NCBI RefSeq assembly: GCF_009830125.1
Contig: NZ_WUPT01000003.1
Coordinates: forward strand, 1-64,000
Direction of reading: 5' to 3'
From: Kangsaoukella pontilimi
GTDB taxonomy: Bacteria > Pseudomonadota > Alphaproteobacteria > Rhodobacterales > Rhodobacteraceae
Length of the DNA stretch: 64,000 nucleotides
Part shown: piece after piece, positions 16,412 through 25,836 of the stretch
Layout: each line of letters opens with the position of its first letter
Position numbering within the stretch: the stretch's first letter is position 1
Program-made: the position numbers and the translations under genes
The notes under the pieces: model-generated
The model's input: the letters and a program-made list of their open reading frames with translations, nothing else
What the model was told of the DNA's origin: nothing
The model's database searches: none

Positions 16412-17257
16412 CTATTCCTCCTTGGACCTCTGGGTGTCCCGTATGAATGCGGCTCCGTCGTCTCGTCCCAGATCCCATGTCGCTGTCAGCTTGTCGGGAT
16501 CGGTGAAGTCGATCTTGTCCGCAGGTGTCTCTTTCGATGGCGCCACATACCGTCGCGACGCGATTCCGGGCAACCGGCGATATTGTCGCGTCAAAAGCAC
16601 CAGAGTCGAGCCCTCATTGGGGTCCGGCATCGGTGCCTGATCTGCCATGCCGCCGTCGATAACCGGTTTTCCGTGCCATTCCGGCGTTTGGAAAAGCGGG
16701 GGAATGGTCGCCGCAGCACAAACCAGATCGGCCAGTTCGCCGCCCCGCGCCGCCGCGCGCGCATCGACAAGCTCCGATCCCATGCCTGCTGTTTCGGCCC
16801 AGTTGAAATGCGGCGAGTTCACCACGTGAAGCTCGGCCTCATAGGCCACGGTCATGGCTGCTCCGGTCAGCCCGGACAGACGCGCGCTCGGCGCATATCC
16901 GATCAGGATCTGAAAGGCGGGGCCATCCGCGATCCGGGCCTGCGCGGTTTCGTCGAGTACCTTGTGGACGACCTCGTCATAGACGCGCTGATGGGGCGTC
17001 CTGCCATCCTCGTCGTTCAGCATGTCCTCAAGGGTGGCGTTATAGGCCTCCTCCTCGAAGGCGGCGCGCATGCAGTCGAGAAGCGTTCTCTCTGCTCCGC
17101 CCAGCCAGGCCGCGCCGGCCAGCGCCCCGCCGGACACGCCCGTCACCCTCTTGGGCGAGAGCGAGACATGCCGTCCGAGCTCCTCCATGAAGCCGCCCTG
17201 CCAGAAGCAGCGCAGGCCTCCGCCCGAGAACACGATCTGGTCGAAAGTCAGAGTCAT
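16412..17257 (-). CDS. patatin-like phospholipase/lipid hydrolase
   Basis: The 281-residue protein has the patatin catalytic dyad. The glycine-rich oxyanion loop is SGGGLRCFW (11-19), the nucleophile is Ser42 in GVSGG, and the partner is Asp201 in DGG. Such proteins hydrolyse acyl esters; some patatin-like proteins are found on PHB granules, but that role here is inferred only from its place between phbA and phbB. ATG 17257 is preferred over 17326, because the longer form would begin inside a repeat element. It abuts phbB directly. Confidence 0.85.
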   Translation of the reverse strand: MTLTFDQIVFSGGGLRCFWQGGFMEELGRHVSLSPKRVTGVSGGALAGAAWLGGAERTLLDCMRAAFEEEAYNATLEDMLNDEDGRTPHQRVYDEVVHKVLDETAQARIADGPAFQILIGYAPSARLSGLTGAAMTVAYEAELHVVNSPHFNWAETAGMGSELVDARAAARGGELADLVCAAATIPPLFQTPEWHGKPVIDGGMADQAPMPDPNEGSTLVLLTRQYRRLPGIASRRYVAPSKETPADKIDFTDPDKLTATWDLGRDDGAAFIRDTQRSKEE

Positions 17258-17278
17258 CCTGCCAGAACACTCCCGTGC

Positions 17279-17347
17279 ATTCTTCTTGGCGAAAATACTC
17301 CGGGGGTGAATTTGCATGAAATGCAAAGAGGGGGCAGAGCCCCCTCT
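17279..17347 (+). repeat. dispersed CTTCTTGG/AAATACTC element, copy A, with hairpins
   Basis: TTCTTCTTGGCG followed by AAAATACTCC opens the element. Two stem-loops follow: TTTGCAT/ATGCAAA (17311-17317 with 17321-17327) and GAGGGGG/CCCCCTC (17328-17334 with 17340-17346). It lies between phbA and the patatin gene. Related copies are at 20303, 26838 and 30264. Confidence 0.75.
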
Positions 17348-17381
17348 TCACCGCGACCAGCGATAGCTGGGCGCAACAGGA

Positions 17382-18557
17382 TCAATCGCGCTCGACGCAC
17401 ATCGCGACGCCCATGCCGCCGCCGATGCAGAGCGTGGCGAGGCCTTTCTTGGCACCGCGCCGCTTCATCTCGAAGAGAAGCGTGTTCAGGACACGCGCAC
17501 CGGACGCGCCGATCGGGTGGCCGATGGCGATGGCGCCGCCGTTCACGTTCACGATCTCGGGGTCCCAGCCCATATCCTTGTTCACCGCGCAGGCCTGAGC
17601 CGCGAACGCCTCGTTGGCTTCGACAAGATCGAGGTCCGTGACCTTCCAGCCTGCCTTGTCCAGAGCCTTGCGGCTGGCATAGACGGGGCCAACGCCCATT
17701 ACCGCCGGGTCGAGACCCGCAGTGGCGTAGGACACAATACGGGCCAGCGGCTCGATCCCGCGCTTTTCGGCGTTCTCGGCACTCATCAGCAGGACGCCTG
17801 CGGCACCATCGTTCAGGCCGCTCGCGTTACCAGCCGTGACGGACCCTTCCTTGGTGAAGGCGGGGCGCAGCTTCTGCATGTTCTCGATGGTCGCGCCGTG
17901 CCGAATGTATTCGTCCTTGTCCACGACGATATCGCCCTTCCGGGTCTTGACGGTAAAGGCCATGACTTCGTCATCGAACTTGCCGGCCTTCTGCGCGGCT
18001 TCGGCCTTGTTCTGGCTGGCCAGCGCGAACTCGTCCTGCTGCTCACGGCCGATCTGCCACTGCTCGGCCACGTTTTCGGCGGTCTGGCCCATGTGGTAGC
18101 CGTTGAACGCATCCCAGAGGCCGTCCTTGATCATCGAGTCGATGAACTTGAGGTCGCCCATCTTGTGACCGGCGCGCAGGTTCTGCACGTGGGGGCTCAT
18201 GGACATGTTTTCCTGACCGCCCGCCGCGACGATGTCGGCATCGCCCAGCATGATGTGCTGTGCACCCAGTGCGACGGCGCGAAGGCCCGAGCCGCAGACC
18301 TGGTTGATGCCCCAGGCGGCGCTTTCTTTCGGAAGGCCGGCATTGATATGGGCCTGACGGGCCGGGTTCTGGCCCTGACCGGCGGTCAGCACCTGACCGA
18401 GGATCGTCTCGGACACTTCGCCCTTTTCGATCCCCGCACGCGCGACGATCTCTTCCAGAACGGCGGCGCCGAGGTCGTGGGCGGGGGTGTTGGCAAAGCT
18501 GCCGCTAAAGCTGCCGACCGCGGTCCGCGCGGCCGAGGCGATCACTACATTCGTCAT
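17382..18557 (-). CDS. phbA: acetyl-CoA C-acetyltransferase (beta-ketothiolase)
   Basis: This 391-residue thiolase condenses two acetyl-CoA to acetoacetyl-CoA, the first step of PHB synthesis. The acyl-enzyme cysteine is Cys88 in [11 protein letters not shown]. The second active-site set is His347 in [10 protein letters not shown] and Cys377 in [10 protein letters not shown]. Length and motifs match biosynthetic thiolases closely. It is followed on the same strand by a repeat element, the patatin gene and phbB. The upstream neighbour soeC ends 124 bases away. Confidence 0.95.
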   Translation of the reverse strand: MTNVVIASAARTAVGSFSGSFANTPAHDLGAAVLEEIVARAGIEKGEVSETILGQVLTAGQGQNPARQAHINAGLPKESAAWGINQVCGSGLRAVALGAQHIMLGDADIVAAGGQENMSMSPHVQNLRAGHKMGDLKFIDSMIKDGLWDAFNGYHMGQTAENVAEQWQIGREQQDEFALASQNKAEAAQKAGKFDDEVMAFTVKTRKGDIVVDKDEYIRHGATIENMQKLRPAFTKEGSVTAGNASGLNDGAAGVLLMSAENAEKRGIEPLARIVSYATAGLDPAVMGVGPVYASRKALDKAGWKVTDLDLVEANEAFAAQACAVNKDMGWDPEIVNVNGGAIAIGHPIGASGARVLNTLLFEMKRRGAKKGLATLCIGGGMGVAMCVERD

Positions 18558-18681
18558 CTCAAGTCCTCCAAAATCATGTCTCGGTGCGGCGGGACACTCC
18601 CGCCGGATTTGGCGCGCACATTATGCAACTGCAGAAACGGACACAACTGACACAACGTCACCCCTGCCATGACCTGGGCGC

Positions 18682-19551
18682 TTACCTGCCGTAGTAGAGG
18701 CCCACCACATGGCGCGCTTCCGCGAAGAAGAGCCAGCGCTGAACGAGCACCCCGGCGATATGGCTGAGGACGGCAAGGGCCGCGAAGATGTGGCTGAACG
18801 GCACGAGCAGTAGGAGAAGCGGCAACGCCGCCATCAGGGCCAGCGAGATGATTCTGAGCTTGACCGCGTGCTTGCGTCCGACGCGAAACACCATCTCTTT
18901 CGTCAGATAGTTGCCGCCGGTATGGGGCGGTTCGAAAGCGCGGACGCTCCCGATATGCCCAAGCCCGGTCGCCGTGGCGAGCGTGGTGTCGGATGCTGCC
19001 TCGCGCCGGTCCTGATCGATCCAGGCCACGACCTGCACAATCGCCGCCAAAGCCAGGAAGATCATCGCGACCGTGATCTTCCCGGTCAAAAGGGCACCAC
19101 CGGCAAGAGCGTAGCCGAGGAACAGGACGGGCGGCGACCAGTGGTTCCAGCGGGGCACCGTGCGCATCTGCATGTAGATCATCGAGGTCGCGAAGACCGT
19201 GACCAGAGCCATGACCCCGCCGACGACGCCAAGGGGCCGCCAGGCCGCGTCGAAGAAGACCGCGCCGAGGGCGTAAAGCCCCATGAAACCGAGCGCGATG
19301 ACCGCGGCGACGGCCTCGCGGCTCAGCCAGGACGAGCGCCATTGCGTGAATGCCTTGAGCGCCCGCTCTGGATGCCCGAGATGGAAGGTCGACGACACCA
19401 GGCCGCCCACGGCCAGCGCGAAGGCGATCAGATAGAAAACGAAGGCGACCCAGCCGCGCGGCGACGCGATGTCGAGGCCGAGAAAGAACAGCATACCGAA
19501 CCCAAGACCGGACAGCGTTGTGAACAGGATGATGGACGGTGCCGGATGCAT
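18682..19551 (-). CDS. soeC: DmsC/SoeC-type membrane anchor of a molybdoenzyme
   Basis: This 289-residue polytopic membrane protein with about eight hydrophobic helices belongs to the DMSO reductase anchor (DmsC) family. Family features include the opening PAPSIILFTTLSGLGFGM and STFHLGHPERALKAFTQWRSSWLSREA (about 54-80). It should hold the iron-sulfur and catalytic subunits to the cytoplasmic face and exchange electrons with quinone. Its start overlaps the end of the iron-sulfur subunit gene by one base. The Soe assignment rests on the whole three-gene set and is less certain than the family. Confidence 0.75.
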   Translation of the reverse strand: MHPAPSIILFTTLSGLGFGMLFFLGLDIASPRGWVAFVFYLIAFALAVGGLVSSTFHLGHPERALKAFTQWRSSWLSREAVAAVIALGFMGLYALGAVFFDAAWRPLGVVGGVMALVTVFATSMIYMQMRTVPRWNHWSPPVLFLGYALAGGALLTGKITVAMIFLALAAIVQVVAWIDQDRREAASDTTLATATGLGHIGSVRAFEPPHTGGNYLTKEMVFRVGRKHAVKLRIISLALMAALPLLLLLVPFSHIFAALAVLSHIAGVLVQRWLFFAEARHVVGLYYGR

Positions 19552-20300
19552 CAGCCAATCCTTTCCAGCGTACGGTCGAGCCAGCCGAGAAAGCCCTTGG
19601 GCTCTTCCGCGACAGGTTCCAGGTAGGGGGCGAGAACGTCGAATTCCGGCGGCTGATCCTTGGGTCGGGGCGGAAGGTAGCGGTTGACCGGCGCCGTGCC
19701 CTGTTCGGGCATCAGCTCGATCCCGCTGCGTTCGGCCACCAGCTTGGACACATCGCTGTCCGGGTCGGCCAGATCGCCGAAATGCCGCGCGCCCGCGGGG
19801 CAGGTGCGGACACAGGCGGGCTGGCGGTCTTCCTCGGGCAGGTTCTCGTTATAGATGCGGTCGACGCAGAGGGTGCATTTCTTCATCACCTTCTCGACGG
19901 GGTCCATCTCCCGCGCGCCATAGGGGCAGGCCCAGGCGCAAAGGCCGCATCCGATGCAGTCGGTCTCGTTGACCAGAACGATCCCGTCTTCCTGCCGTTT
20001 GTAGCTGGCCCCGGTGGGGCAGACCGTGACGCAGGGCGCATCGGCACAATGGAGGCAGGATTTCGGGAAATGGAAAAGCTGCGCGGGGCCGGTCTCGGGC
20101 TGGACCTCGTAGCTGTGAATCCTGTTGAGGAAACTGCCCACCGGTTCGGCGCCATAGGCGTCCTTGTCCGCGAGTGGTGCACCGTAATTCTCGGTGTTCC
20201 AGCCCTTGCAGGCCGTTACGCAAGCGTGGCACCCGACGCAGGTGTCGAGGTCGATGACAAGGCCGAGTGACTTTTCGGTATGGGTCGGAAGGCTGGTCAT
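19551..20300 (-). CDS. soeB: four-cluster ferredoxin subunit of a molybdoenzyme
   Basis: The 249-residue protein is a DmsB/SoeB-like electron carrier with four [4Fe-4S] sites built from CVGCHACVTAC, CLHCADAPCVTVC, CIGCGLCAWAC and a CTLC...CVRTC set. It passes electrons between the molybdenum subunit and the membrane anchor. There is no signal peptide, which fits a cytoplasmic complex. The ATG at 20300 is used; a longer start at 20330 would run into the palindrome that ends two bases upstream. Its Shine-Dalgarno AAGGA lies inside that palindrome. Confidence 0.8.
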   Translation of the reverse strand: MTSLPTHTEKSLGLVIDLDTCVGCHACVTACKGWNTENYGAPLADKDAYGAEPVGSFLNRIHSYEVQPETGPAQLFHFPKSCLHCADAPCVTVCPTGASYKRQEDGIVLVNETDCIGCGLCAWACPYGAREMDPVEKVMKKCTLCVDRIYNENLPEEDRQPACVRTCPAGARHFGDLADPDSDVSKLVAERSGIELMPEQGTAPVNRYLPPRPKDQPPEFDVLAPYLEPVAEEPKGFLGWLDRTLERIG

Positions 20301-20302
20301 GG

Positions 20303-20385
20303 CGAAATCCTTGCAAGGATTTCGGGGCAAAACTCGTGGACGAGTTTTGCGCCTGCGGCGCGAGTATTTGAGCCAAGAAGAAGGG
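20303..20385 (-). repeat. dispersed CTTCTTGG/AAATACTC element, copy B, with three palindromes
   Basis: Read on the minus strand it opens CTTCTTCTTGGCTC then AAATACTC (20361-20385). GCGCC/GGCGC, a ten-pair stem GCAAAACTCG/CGAGTTTTGC (20327-20336 with 20341-20350), and a palindrome with arms CGAAATCC and GGATTTCG (20303-20324) follow. It fills the whole soeA-soeB spacer. Confidence 0.8.
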
Positions 20386-23196
20386 TCATGCGCCTACCTT
20401 TCTCGTCACGTTCTCCGGAGCGGGCGGAACCGGGCTTTTCTGGGCCGGGTGCGCGGGTTCAGCCTCCTTCGGTGCCTTGGTCTTCTCTATCTTCACGCGG
20501 AGATCGAACCATGCCGCCTGCCCCGTGATCGGGTCTGAGTTCGCCCATCTGAGACCGTCGCCCTTGGGCGGCAGTAGCTCGTGGATGATATGGTTCAGAA
20601 GGAAGCCCTTGGTCGCCTCGGGCGCGTCGGGGTCGAGCGCCCAGGCGCCCTTGCGCTTTCCGATGGCGTTCCACGTCCAGACCGTGTTCTCGTTGAGCGC
20701 GGCCATATGAGCGACCGGTACGACGATTTCGCCGTGGGGCGAGGTCACCCTTGCCCAGTCGCCTTCCTTGAAGCCCTTCGCCTCCCAGATTTTCGTCGGC
20801 ACGTAGAGCGGGTTCCGCCCGTGGATCTGACGGAGCCACGCGTTCTGGCTGCCCCATGAGTGGTACATCGCCATGGGCCGCTGGGTCAGCGCGTGGACTG
20901 TGAAGCCGTCGTCGGCGTCCGAGAAGGGCGGATACCAGAGCGGCAGGGGCGTCATCGTCTCGGCAATGCGCGCTTTCAGATGTTCGGGCGGCGAGCGGCG
21001 ATGCTTGCCCTCAGCGGCCAGTTGGAACCGGCGGAGCGGTTCGCACCAGAGGGTGAAGGCATAGGGTGTCGGGGCATCGTAGAGGCCGATCTTCACCGCC
21101 CAGTCCTGATAGGCCATGTTCCACGGCTTGAAATACTCGGCTTCCTCCGGGATGTGCGCGATCCAGAAGCTGCCGTTCTCCTTGTATTTCTCGATCTGTT
21201 CGGGGTTCGGACCGCCGCGCCCGTGCTCGGTCCCGTCGCCGCGCCAGCCCGCCAGAGGCCCGACGCCGGGGCGGCGTTCGTGGCTGACGATATAGTCGGC
21301 GTAATCGGCGTACTTCTGGCTGCCATCCTCGTTCACGAAACCGGGCAGGCCCAGGCGCGCGCCGAGGTCGCAGAGCGCCGACTGGAAGCCTTTCACGTTG
21401 CGGTCGGGTTCGACCACGGGCCAGCGGATGGCATCCGCCGCGCCTTCGGCTTCCGAGATCGGACGGTCAAGAAGCGAGATGCAGTCGTGTCGCTCGAGAT
21501 ATGTCGTGTCGGGCAGGATCAGGTCGGCATAGGCCACCATCTCGGACGAATAGGCATCCGAATAGATGATGTGCGGGATCACATAGTCGCCCGTCTCAGA
21601 ATTGGTGTCGGTCAGCATCTGCATGACCGAGGACGTGTTCATCGACGAGTTCCACGCCATGTTCGCCATGTAGAGGAACATCGTGTCGATCCTGTAGGGA
21701 TCGCCGGCGTGGGCGTTCGAGATGAGCATGTGCATGAGGCCATGCGCGCTCATCGGGTTTTCCCAGGAAAACGCCTTGTCGATCCGCTTCGGCGTGTTGT
21801 CCTCGTGGATCAGCAGGTCATCGGGACCGTGGACGAAGCCGAGATGCGGCCCGTCAAGCGGCTTGCCCGGCGTGACGCCTGCATGCGGCTTGGGGTGGGC
21901 CGTGGCGGGCTTGGGGTAGGGTGGCTTGAAGCGGAAGCCGCCGGGGACCTCGACCGAGCCGAGGATGATCTGCAGCATGTGCAGCGCCCGGCAGGTCTGG
22001 AAGCCATTCGAATGGGCCGAGATGCCGCGCATTGCGTGAAACGCGACCGGGCGTCCGATCATCTTCTCATGCCGTTCGCCCCGGAAGTCCGTCCAGGGCC
22101 GGTCGATCTCGATCGCCTCGTCGAAGGCGGTGCGCGCCAGCTCGGCGGCGATCGCACGGATACGCTCAGGCGCAAGGCCGATCTTGGAAGAAACCGTCTC
22201 GGGGGCGTAGTCATCCACCAGATACGTCTCGGCCATGTGGTGCATGACCGTCTTGTGGCTGAAGCCCGCGTGGCGCCAGCTTCCACCAAGGTCTGGACGC
22301 ACGCCCTGTTTGTCGAAGGGCTCTGGCTTGCCCGAATTCCGGTCGAGCACCAGCGGCTTACCCGCTTCATCGCGGAGGATCAGGCCAAATTCATCCGATG
22401 CCTCGTCCCCATTGACGAGGAAGCCCGCATCTGTGAACCGCGCGAGGTAATCGGTGTCGATCCGCCCCGCTTTCATCAGGCAGTGGACCAGCGACAGGAT
22501 GAAGAGTCCGTCAGTGCCGGGTGTGATGCCGATCCATTCGTCTGCCACGGCGTTGTAGCCGGTACGGATCGGGTTGACGCCGATGACCTTGGCGCCCCGC
22601 GCCTTCAGCCGGCCGATCCCCATCTTGATCGGGTTCGAGTCGTGGTCCTCGGCCACGCCGAAGATCATGAAAAGCTTGGTGCGTTCCCAGTCTGGCTGGC
22701 CGAACTCCCAGAAGGCGCCGCCCATCGTGTAAATGCCTGCCGCCGCCATGTTGACCGAGCAAAAGCCGCCATGCGCCGCATAATTGGGCGTGCCGAAAGA
22801 CTGCGCCCAGAAGCTGGTAAAGCTTTGGCTCTGGTCGCGGCCCGTAAAGAAGGCGAGCTTGGACGGGTCTTTCTCTCGCAGGGGGGCCAGCCAGGACACG
22901 GCGGTCTCATAGGCCTCTTCCCAGGAAATTTCCTCGAACTCGCCCGATCCGCGCGGGCCGACGCGCCGCATCGGCGCCCGCAGGCGCGCGGGCGACAGGT
23001 GCTGCATGATGCCGGACGCGCCCTTGGCGCAAAGGACGCCCCGGTTCACCGGGTGATCGCGGTTGCCTTCGATATAGGCGACCTGTCCGTCCTTCATGTG
23101 AACATTGATGCCGCAGCGGCAGGCGCACATGTAGCATGTGGTCTTCCGCACCTCGTCGGACACCTTGGGTGACCGCTCGATCTCCGGTGTTTTCAT
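20386..23196 (-). CDS. soeA: molybdopterin oxidoreductase, probable sulfite dehydrogenase catalytic subunit
   Basis: This 936-residue protein belongs to the DMSO reductase family. The N-terminal [4Fe-4S] site is Cys21-x2-Cys24-x3-Cys28...Cys56 (TCYMCACRCG, GVLCAKG). Molybdopterin-binding regions follow, and the C-terminal dinucleotide-binding domain contains WGSQNAWLRQIHGRNPLYV. No Tat signal is present, so it should be cytoplasmic. That, together with a SoeB-like ferredoxin and a DmsC-like anchor, fits the SoeABC quinone-linked sulfite dehydrogenase known in Roseobacter relatives. Thiosulfate or polysulfide reductase is the alternative. ATG 23196 is chosen, close to the first cluster cysteine. 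Confidence 0.75.
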   Translation of the reverse strand: MKTPEIERSPKVSDEVRKTTCYMCACRCGINVHMKDGQVAYIEGNRDHPVNRGVLCAKGASGIMQHLSPARLRAPMRRVGPRGSGEFEEISWEEAYETAVSWLAPLREKDPSKLAFFTGRDQSQSFTSFWAQSFGTPNYAAHGGFCSVNMAAAGIYTMGGAFWEFGQPDWERTKLFMIFGVAEDHDSNPIKMGIGRLKARGAKVIGVNPIRTGYNAVADEWIGITPGTDGLFILSLVHCLMKAGRIDTDYLARFTDAGFLVNGDEASDEFGLILRDEAGKPLVLDRNSGKPEPFDKQGVRPDLGGSWRHAGFSHKTVMHHMAETYLVDDYAPETVSSKIGLAPERIRAIAAELARTAFDEAIEIDRPWTDFRGERHEKMIGRPVAFHAMRGISAHSNGFQTCRALHMLQIILGSVEVPGGFRFKPPYPKPATAHPKPHAGVTPGKPLDGPHLGFVHGPDDLLIHEDNTPKRIDKAFSWENPMSAHGLMHMLISNAHAGDPYRIDTMFLYMANMAWNSSMNTSSVMQMLTDTNSETGDYVIPHIIYSDAYSSEMVAYADLILPDTTYLERHDCISLLDRPISEAEGAADAIRWPVVEPDRNVKGFQSALCDLGARLGLPGFVNEDGSQKYADYADYIVSHERRPGVGPLAGWRGDGTEHGRGGPNPEQIEKYKENGSFWIAHIPEEAEYFKPWNMAYQDWAVKIGLYDAPTPYAFTLWCEPLRRFQLAAEGKHRRSPPEHLKARIAETMTPLPLWYPPFSDADDGFTVHALTQRPMAMYHSWGSQNAWLRQIHGRNPLYVPTKIWEAKGFKEGDWARVTSPHGEIVVPVAHMAALNENTVWTWNAIGKRKGAWALDPDAPEATKGFLLNHIIHELLPPKGDGLRWANSDPITGQAAWFDLRVKIEKTKAPKEAEPAHPAQKSPVPPAPENVTRKVGA

Positions 23197-23326
23197 GTTC
23201 CGATTCACTCCCTTATCCGGTTCTAACCCCGTTTTGGGTTCCGGGGGTAGGGGGCGGGCGCAGGTTTTATTGCCGCTTGCTTGGGTCGGCGCGCGGGCGC
23301 TAGGGTCGCCGGAAAGGAGTGCCCGC

Positions 23327-23578
23327 ATGAAATGCGTTTTTGTTCAGATCCGGTGCAAGCCGGGCAAGACCTATGATGTGGCCCGCGAGATCTATCTGCG
23401 CGAGATCGTGTCCGAGATGTATTCGACCAGCGGCGACTATGACCTGATCGCCAAGATTTACGTCCCCGAGGATCAGGATATCGGCGTGTTCATCAACAAG
23501 GGTCTTCTGGATATTCCCAATATCGACCGTTCGCTGACGACGATCACCTTCAAGGCGCTTCACACCGGCGACAGCTAA
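23327..23578 (+). CDS. stand-alone Lrp/AsnC ligand-binding (RAM) domain protein
   Basis: The 83-residue product matches only the C-terminal effector domain of Lrp/AsnC regulators (MKCVFVQIRCKPGKTYDVA, with the SGDYDLIAKIYV core), with no helix-turn-helix. Such single-domain proteins can sense small molecules or associate with full-length Lrp proteins. GGAAAGGAG stands just before the ATG at 23327. It is divergent from the soeABC-like operon with a 130-base gap, so the two may share control. The ligand is unknown. Confidence 0.88.
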   Translation: MKCVFVQIRCKPGKTYDVAREIYLREIVSEMYSTSGDYDLIAKIYVPEDQDIGVFINKGLLDIPNIDRSLTTITFKALHTGDS

Positions 23579-23602
23579 ATCGCCAGACGCTCTCAGGACT
23601 GC

Positions 23603-23932
23603 TCAGTCCGCTTTAGCCTGCCTGTCAATATAGGCGCGCAGCTCTTCCGCTTCGTGCCGCGCGGCGCGCAAACCGTCCATCGCGGCGTGCAATTCGGCCT
23701 CGGTCTGGGACAGCTTGTTCGACATCTCGGCCTCGCGGTTCTGGAAATAGGTGACCGCCTCGTCGCGCTCTTCCTCGGCCTTGTGAAGCTCCTGCGCCAT
23801 GCGATCGAGGTCGTCCATGTCGTTGCGGGTGACACGGGTGATGCGGCTGATCAGCCAGTGCGCGAACCATCCCGCCAGAAAGGCGACGAACAGAATACCC
23901 GCCGTCGCCGCGATGAATTCGGTTCCGTTCAT
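23603..23932 (-). CDS. single-span membrane protein with coiled coil
   Basis: The 109-residue protein begins with a hydrophobic helix (about 5-28, ATAGILFVAFLAGWFAHWLI) and continues as a long charged coiled coil (about 38-105). I do not recognise a named family. The layout suggests an inner-membrane scaffold. Its ATG overlaps the stop of the OmpA-domain gene upstream as ATGA, so the two are translationally coupled and may act together at the envelope. Confidence 0.78.
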   Translation of the reverse strand: MNGTEFIAATAGILFVAFLAGWFAHWLISRITRVTRNDMDDLDRMAQELHKAEEERDEAVTYFQNREAEMSNKLSQTEAELHAAMDGLRAARHEAEELRAYIDRQAKAD

Positions 23933-25800
23933 TGGCTGGCCTCTCCTTCTGCCTCGGCGGTGTCGTCCTCCGCCTCGGTCTCTTCCGGCAGGATCAGCTT
24001 GAATTCAATACGACGGTTTGCCTCGCGGCCCTCTTCGGTGCCGTTATCCGCGATGGGCTCGCTTTCACCATAGCCCTTCGCGGTTAGGTTCGAGGTGAGG
24101 ACGCGGCGGGACATGATCGCGTTCAGAACGGCGTCCGCGCGCGTCTGGCTCAGCTGCTGGTTCATGCTTTCGCGGCCCTGGCTGTCGGTATGGCCGCCGA
24201 TCTCGATCTGAACCGTCTGACAATCGCGCAAAAGCTCGGCGATGGCGTCGATCGTGGGCAGGGCGTCGGGTTCGATGTCGCTCGACCCTGGCGCGAAGGT
24301 GATCTTGTTGGCGGTCGCGACGGCATTGATCTGGCGCACGCATTCCTCGGGCGTCGGAAGCGCGGCAAGCGGATCGAGCGCCTCGGAATAGCTGACGTCG
24401 ATCTCGTATTCGATCCCGTCGGAAAGCTTGCTGGACAGAACGCGGGCCACCTCGGCGCGCGCATCTTCGCGGCCGGAAACGCCCGAGACATTGACCGCCT
24501 TGTCCGTCACACGGACGGAACCGTTATTCAAAAGGGCCAGCGCCTCGAGCGCGGTCAGCACCCGCATTGACCAGCCTGCAGGTACGTTCTCGTCCAGCCG
24601 CGTAGCGGGCGTCAGGCTTGCCACTCCGAAATGTGCGGCGGCGAAAGCCTCGATCGCCATGCGGCTCCGCTCATCGGCCAGTTTGCCACGAAGCTGAACG
24701 AGACCCTCGGGCGAACGGGTGGCGGTGAATTCGGGCGCGGTTGACGACGTATCGTCGACCTCTTCAGTGACGGGCAAGACCGCGGTCAGAGAAAAGACAT
24801 CCGGAAGCGCCCCTTCAAGTTCGCCCGTCTCGCGCTCGAAGAGGTCGGCATCGGTGCCCTCCAACGCGACAAGCGAGACAGCGGTGTTCGACAGCGTAAC
24901 GGTTCCCTGACCGATGGCGGCCAATGTCGCGATGCTGAGCGACGCGGCCTCACCCCAGCGGGTGGACGGCACCCCGAGGCCGAGCGTGCAGCTCGCATCG
25001 CCCTGAAGGCCGGCCGATATGGCGGTGGCGAGGATGCGGTCGCGCGCGGCTTCGGTATCAGCCGAACAGGCGTCGAAGCGCCCACCGTCTTCGTCGATGA
25101 TATAGCGCAGCGTGAAGGGCGCGATGACCGGACGTGGCGCGGCGATTTCCAGGGACAGGGCAATTCCCTGCGGCACATCGCGATTGAGCTCGCGCTCGAT
25201 CTCGCGTTTGCGTTCGGGAGTGGCTGCCACGGCACTGACCGCGACGCGACCCGGCGTGATCGAGACCTTGGAGCGCGGCAGCATATCGAGCGTATCGAGC
25301 CCGAAGGCCAGCGCCCGCTCCCAGCCCGGCGGCGGTGCGAAGTCGGCGCTTTCGATCAAATCGGTGATCTGGGCGGTGCCCGCAATGCGCCGCGCGCGCT
25401 CGAGGATCGTATCCGGACCGCTTTCGGTTGGCACGAGGCCGATCACCGACAATTCGCCGTCATTCTTCAGGATCTCGATGGCGAATTCCGGGGCCGCGAT
25501 GGCGGCGGCCGCCTCGACCTCCATCGAATCGATGATGCGGCTGGCGTCTACCACGCTACCGGCAGCGGACAGCGCGGCAAAGCGCGTCGCCTCGTCGGGA
25601 GCGGTTCCCGTCATCGTCACCTGAAGACCGTCGACCTGAACCTCTGCCCAGTCCTGACCAGTTTGCGCCAGAACCAGCGAGATGTCGGTCATGGCGGCGG
25701 TTTCCACCGATTCCTTGACCCAGAGCGCCGCACCTGCCGAGGCACCGGCACCAAGCGCGAGCGCGAGAGCATGGGGGATATAGCCGCGAAGCGTGGTCAT
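23929..25800 (-). CDS. OmpA-family envelope protein with BON-like repeats
   Basis: The 623-residue protein has an N-terminal hydrophobic segment (about 7-26) that may be a signal anchor, repeated BON-like segments across the middle, and a C-terminal OmpA peptidoglycan-binding domain. The latter is marked by ITFAPGSSDIEPDAL, IEIGGHTDSQG and LSQTRADAVLNAI, with the closing GREANRRIEFKL. It probably anchors the inner membrane to the cell wall. The gene is coupled downstream to the small coiled-coil membrane protein. An acidic tail (EETEAEDDTAEAEGEASQ) follows the domain. Confidence 0.85.
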   Translation of the reverse strand: MTTLRGYIPHALALALGAGASAGAALWVKESVETAAMTDISLVLAQTGQDWAEVQVDGLQVTMTGTAPDEATRFAALSAAGSVVDASRIIDSMEVEAAAAIAAPEFAIEILKNDGELSVIGLVPTESGPDTILERARRIAGTAQITDLIESADFAPPPGWERALAFGLDTLDMLPRSKVSITPGRVAVSAVAATPERKREIERELNRDVPQGIALSLEIAAPRPVIAPFTLRYIIDEDGGRFDACSADTEAARDRILATAISAGLQGDASCTLGLGVPSTRWGEAASLSIATLAAIGQGTVTLSNTAVSLVALEGTDADLFERETGELEGALPDVFSLTAVLPVTEEVDDTSSTAPEFTATRSPEGLVQLRGKLADERSRMAIEAFAAAHFGVASLTPATRLDENVPAGWSMRVLTALEALALLNNGSVRVTDKAVNVSGVSGREDARAEVARVLSSKLSDGIEYEIDVSYSEALDPLAALPTPEECVRQINAVATANKITFAPGSSDIEPDALPTIDAIAELLRDCQTVQIEIGGHTDSQGRESMNQQLSQTRADAVLNAIMSRRVLTSNLTAKGYGESEPIADNGTEEGREANRRIEFKLILPEETEAEDDTAEAEGEASQ

Positions 25801-25836
25801 GAGCGCCTAGTTACTGCCACGCGGCACGGGCTGCAA

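Noticed and set aside
17328-17346. G-rich hairpin as a plain phbA terminator
   Set aside because: phbA is on the minus strand and the stem lies downstream of it, but there is no T-run in that direction; it fits better as part of the dispersed element.
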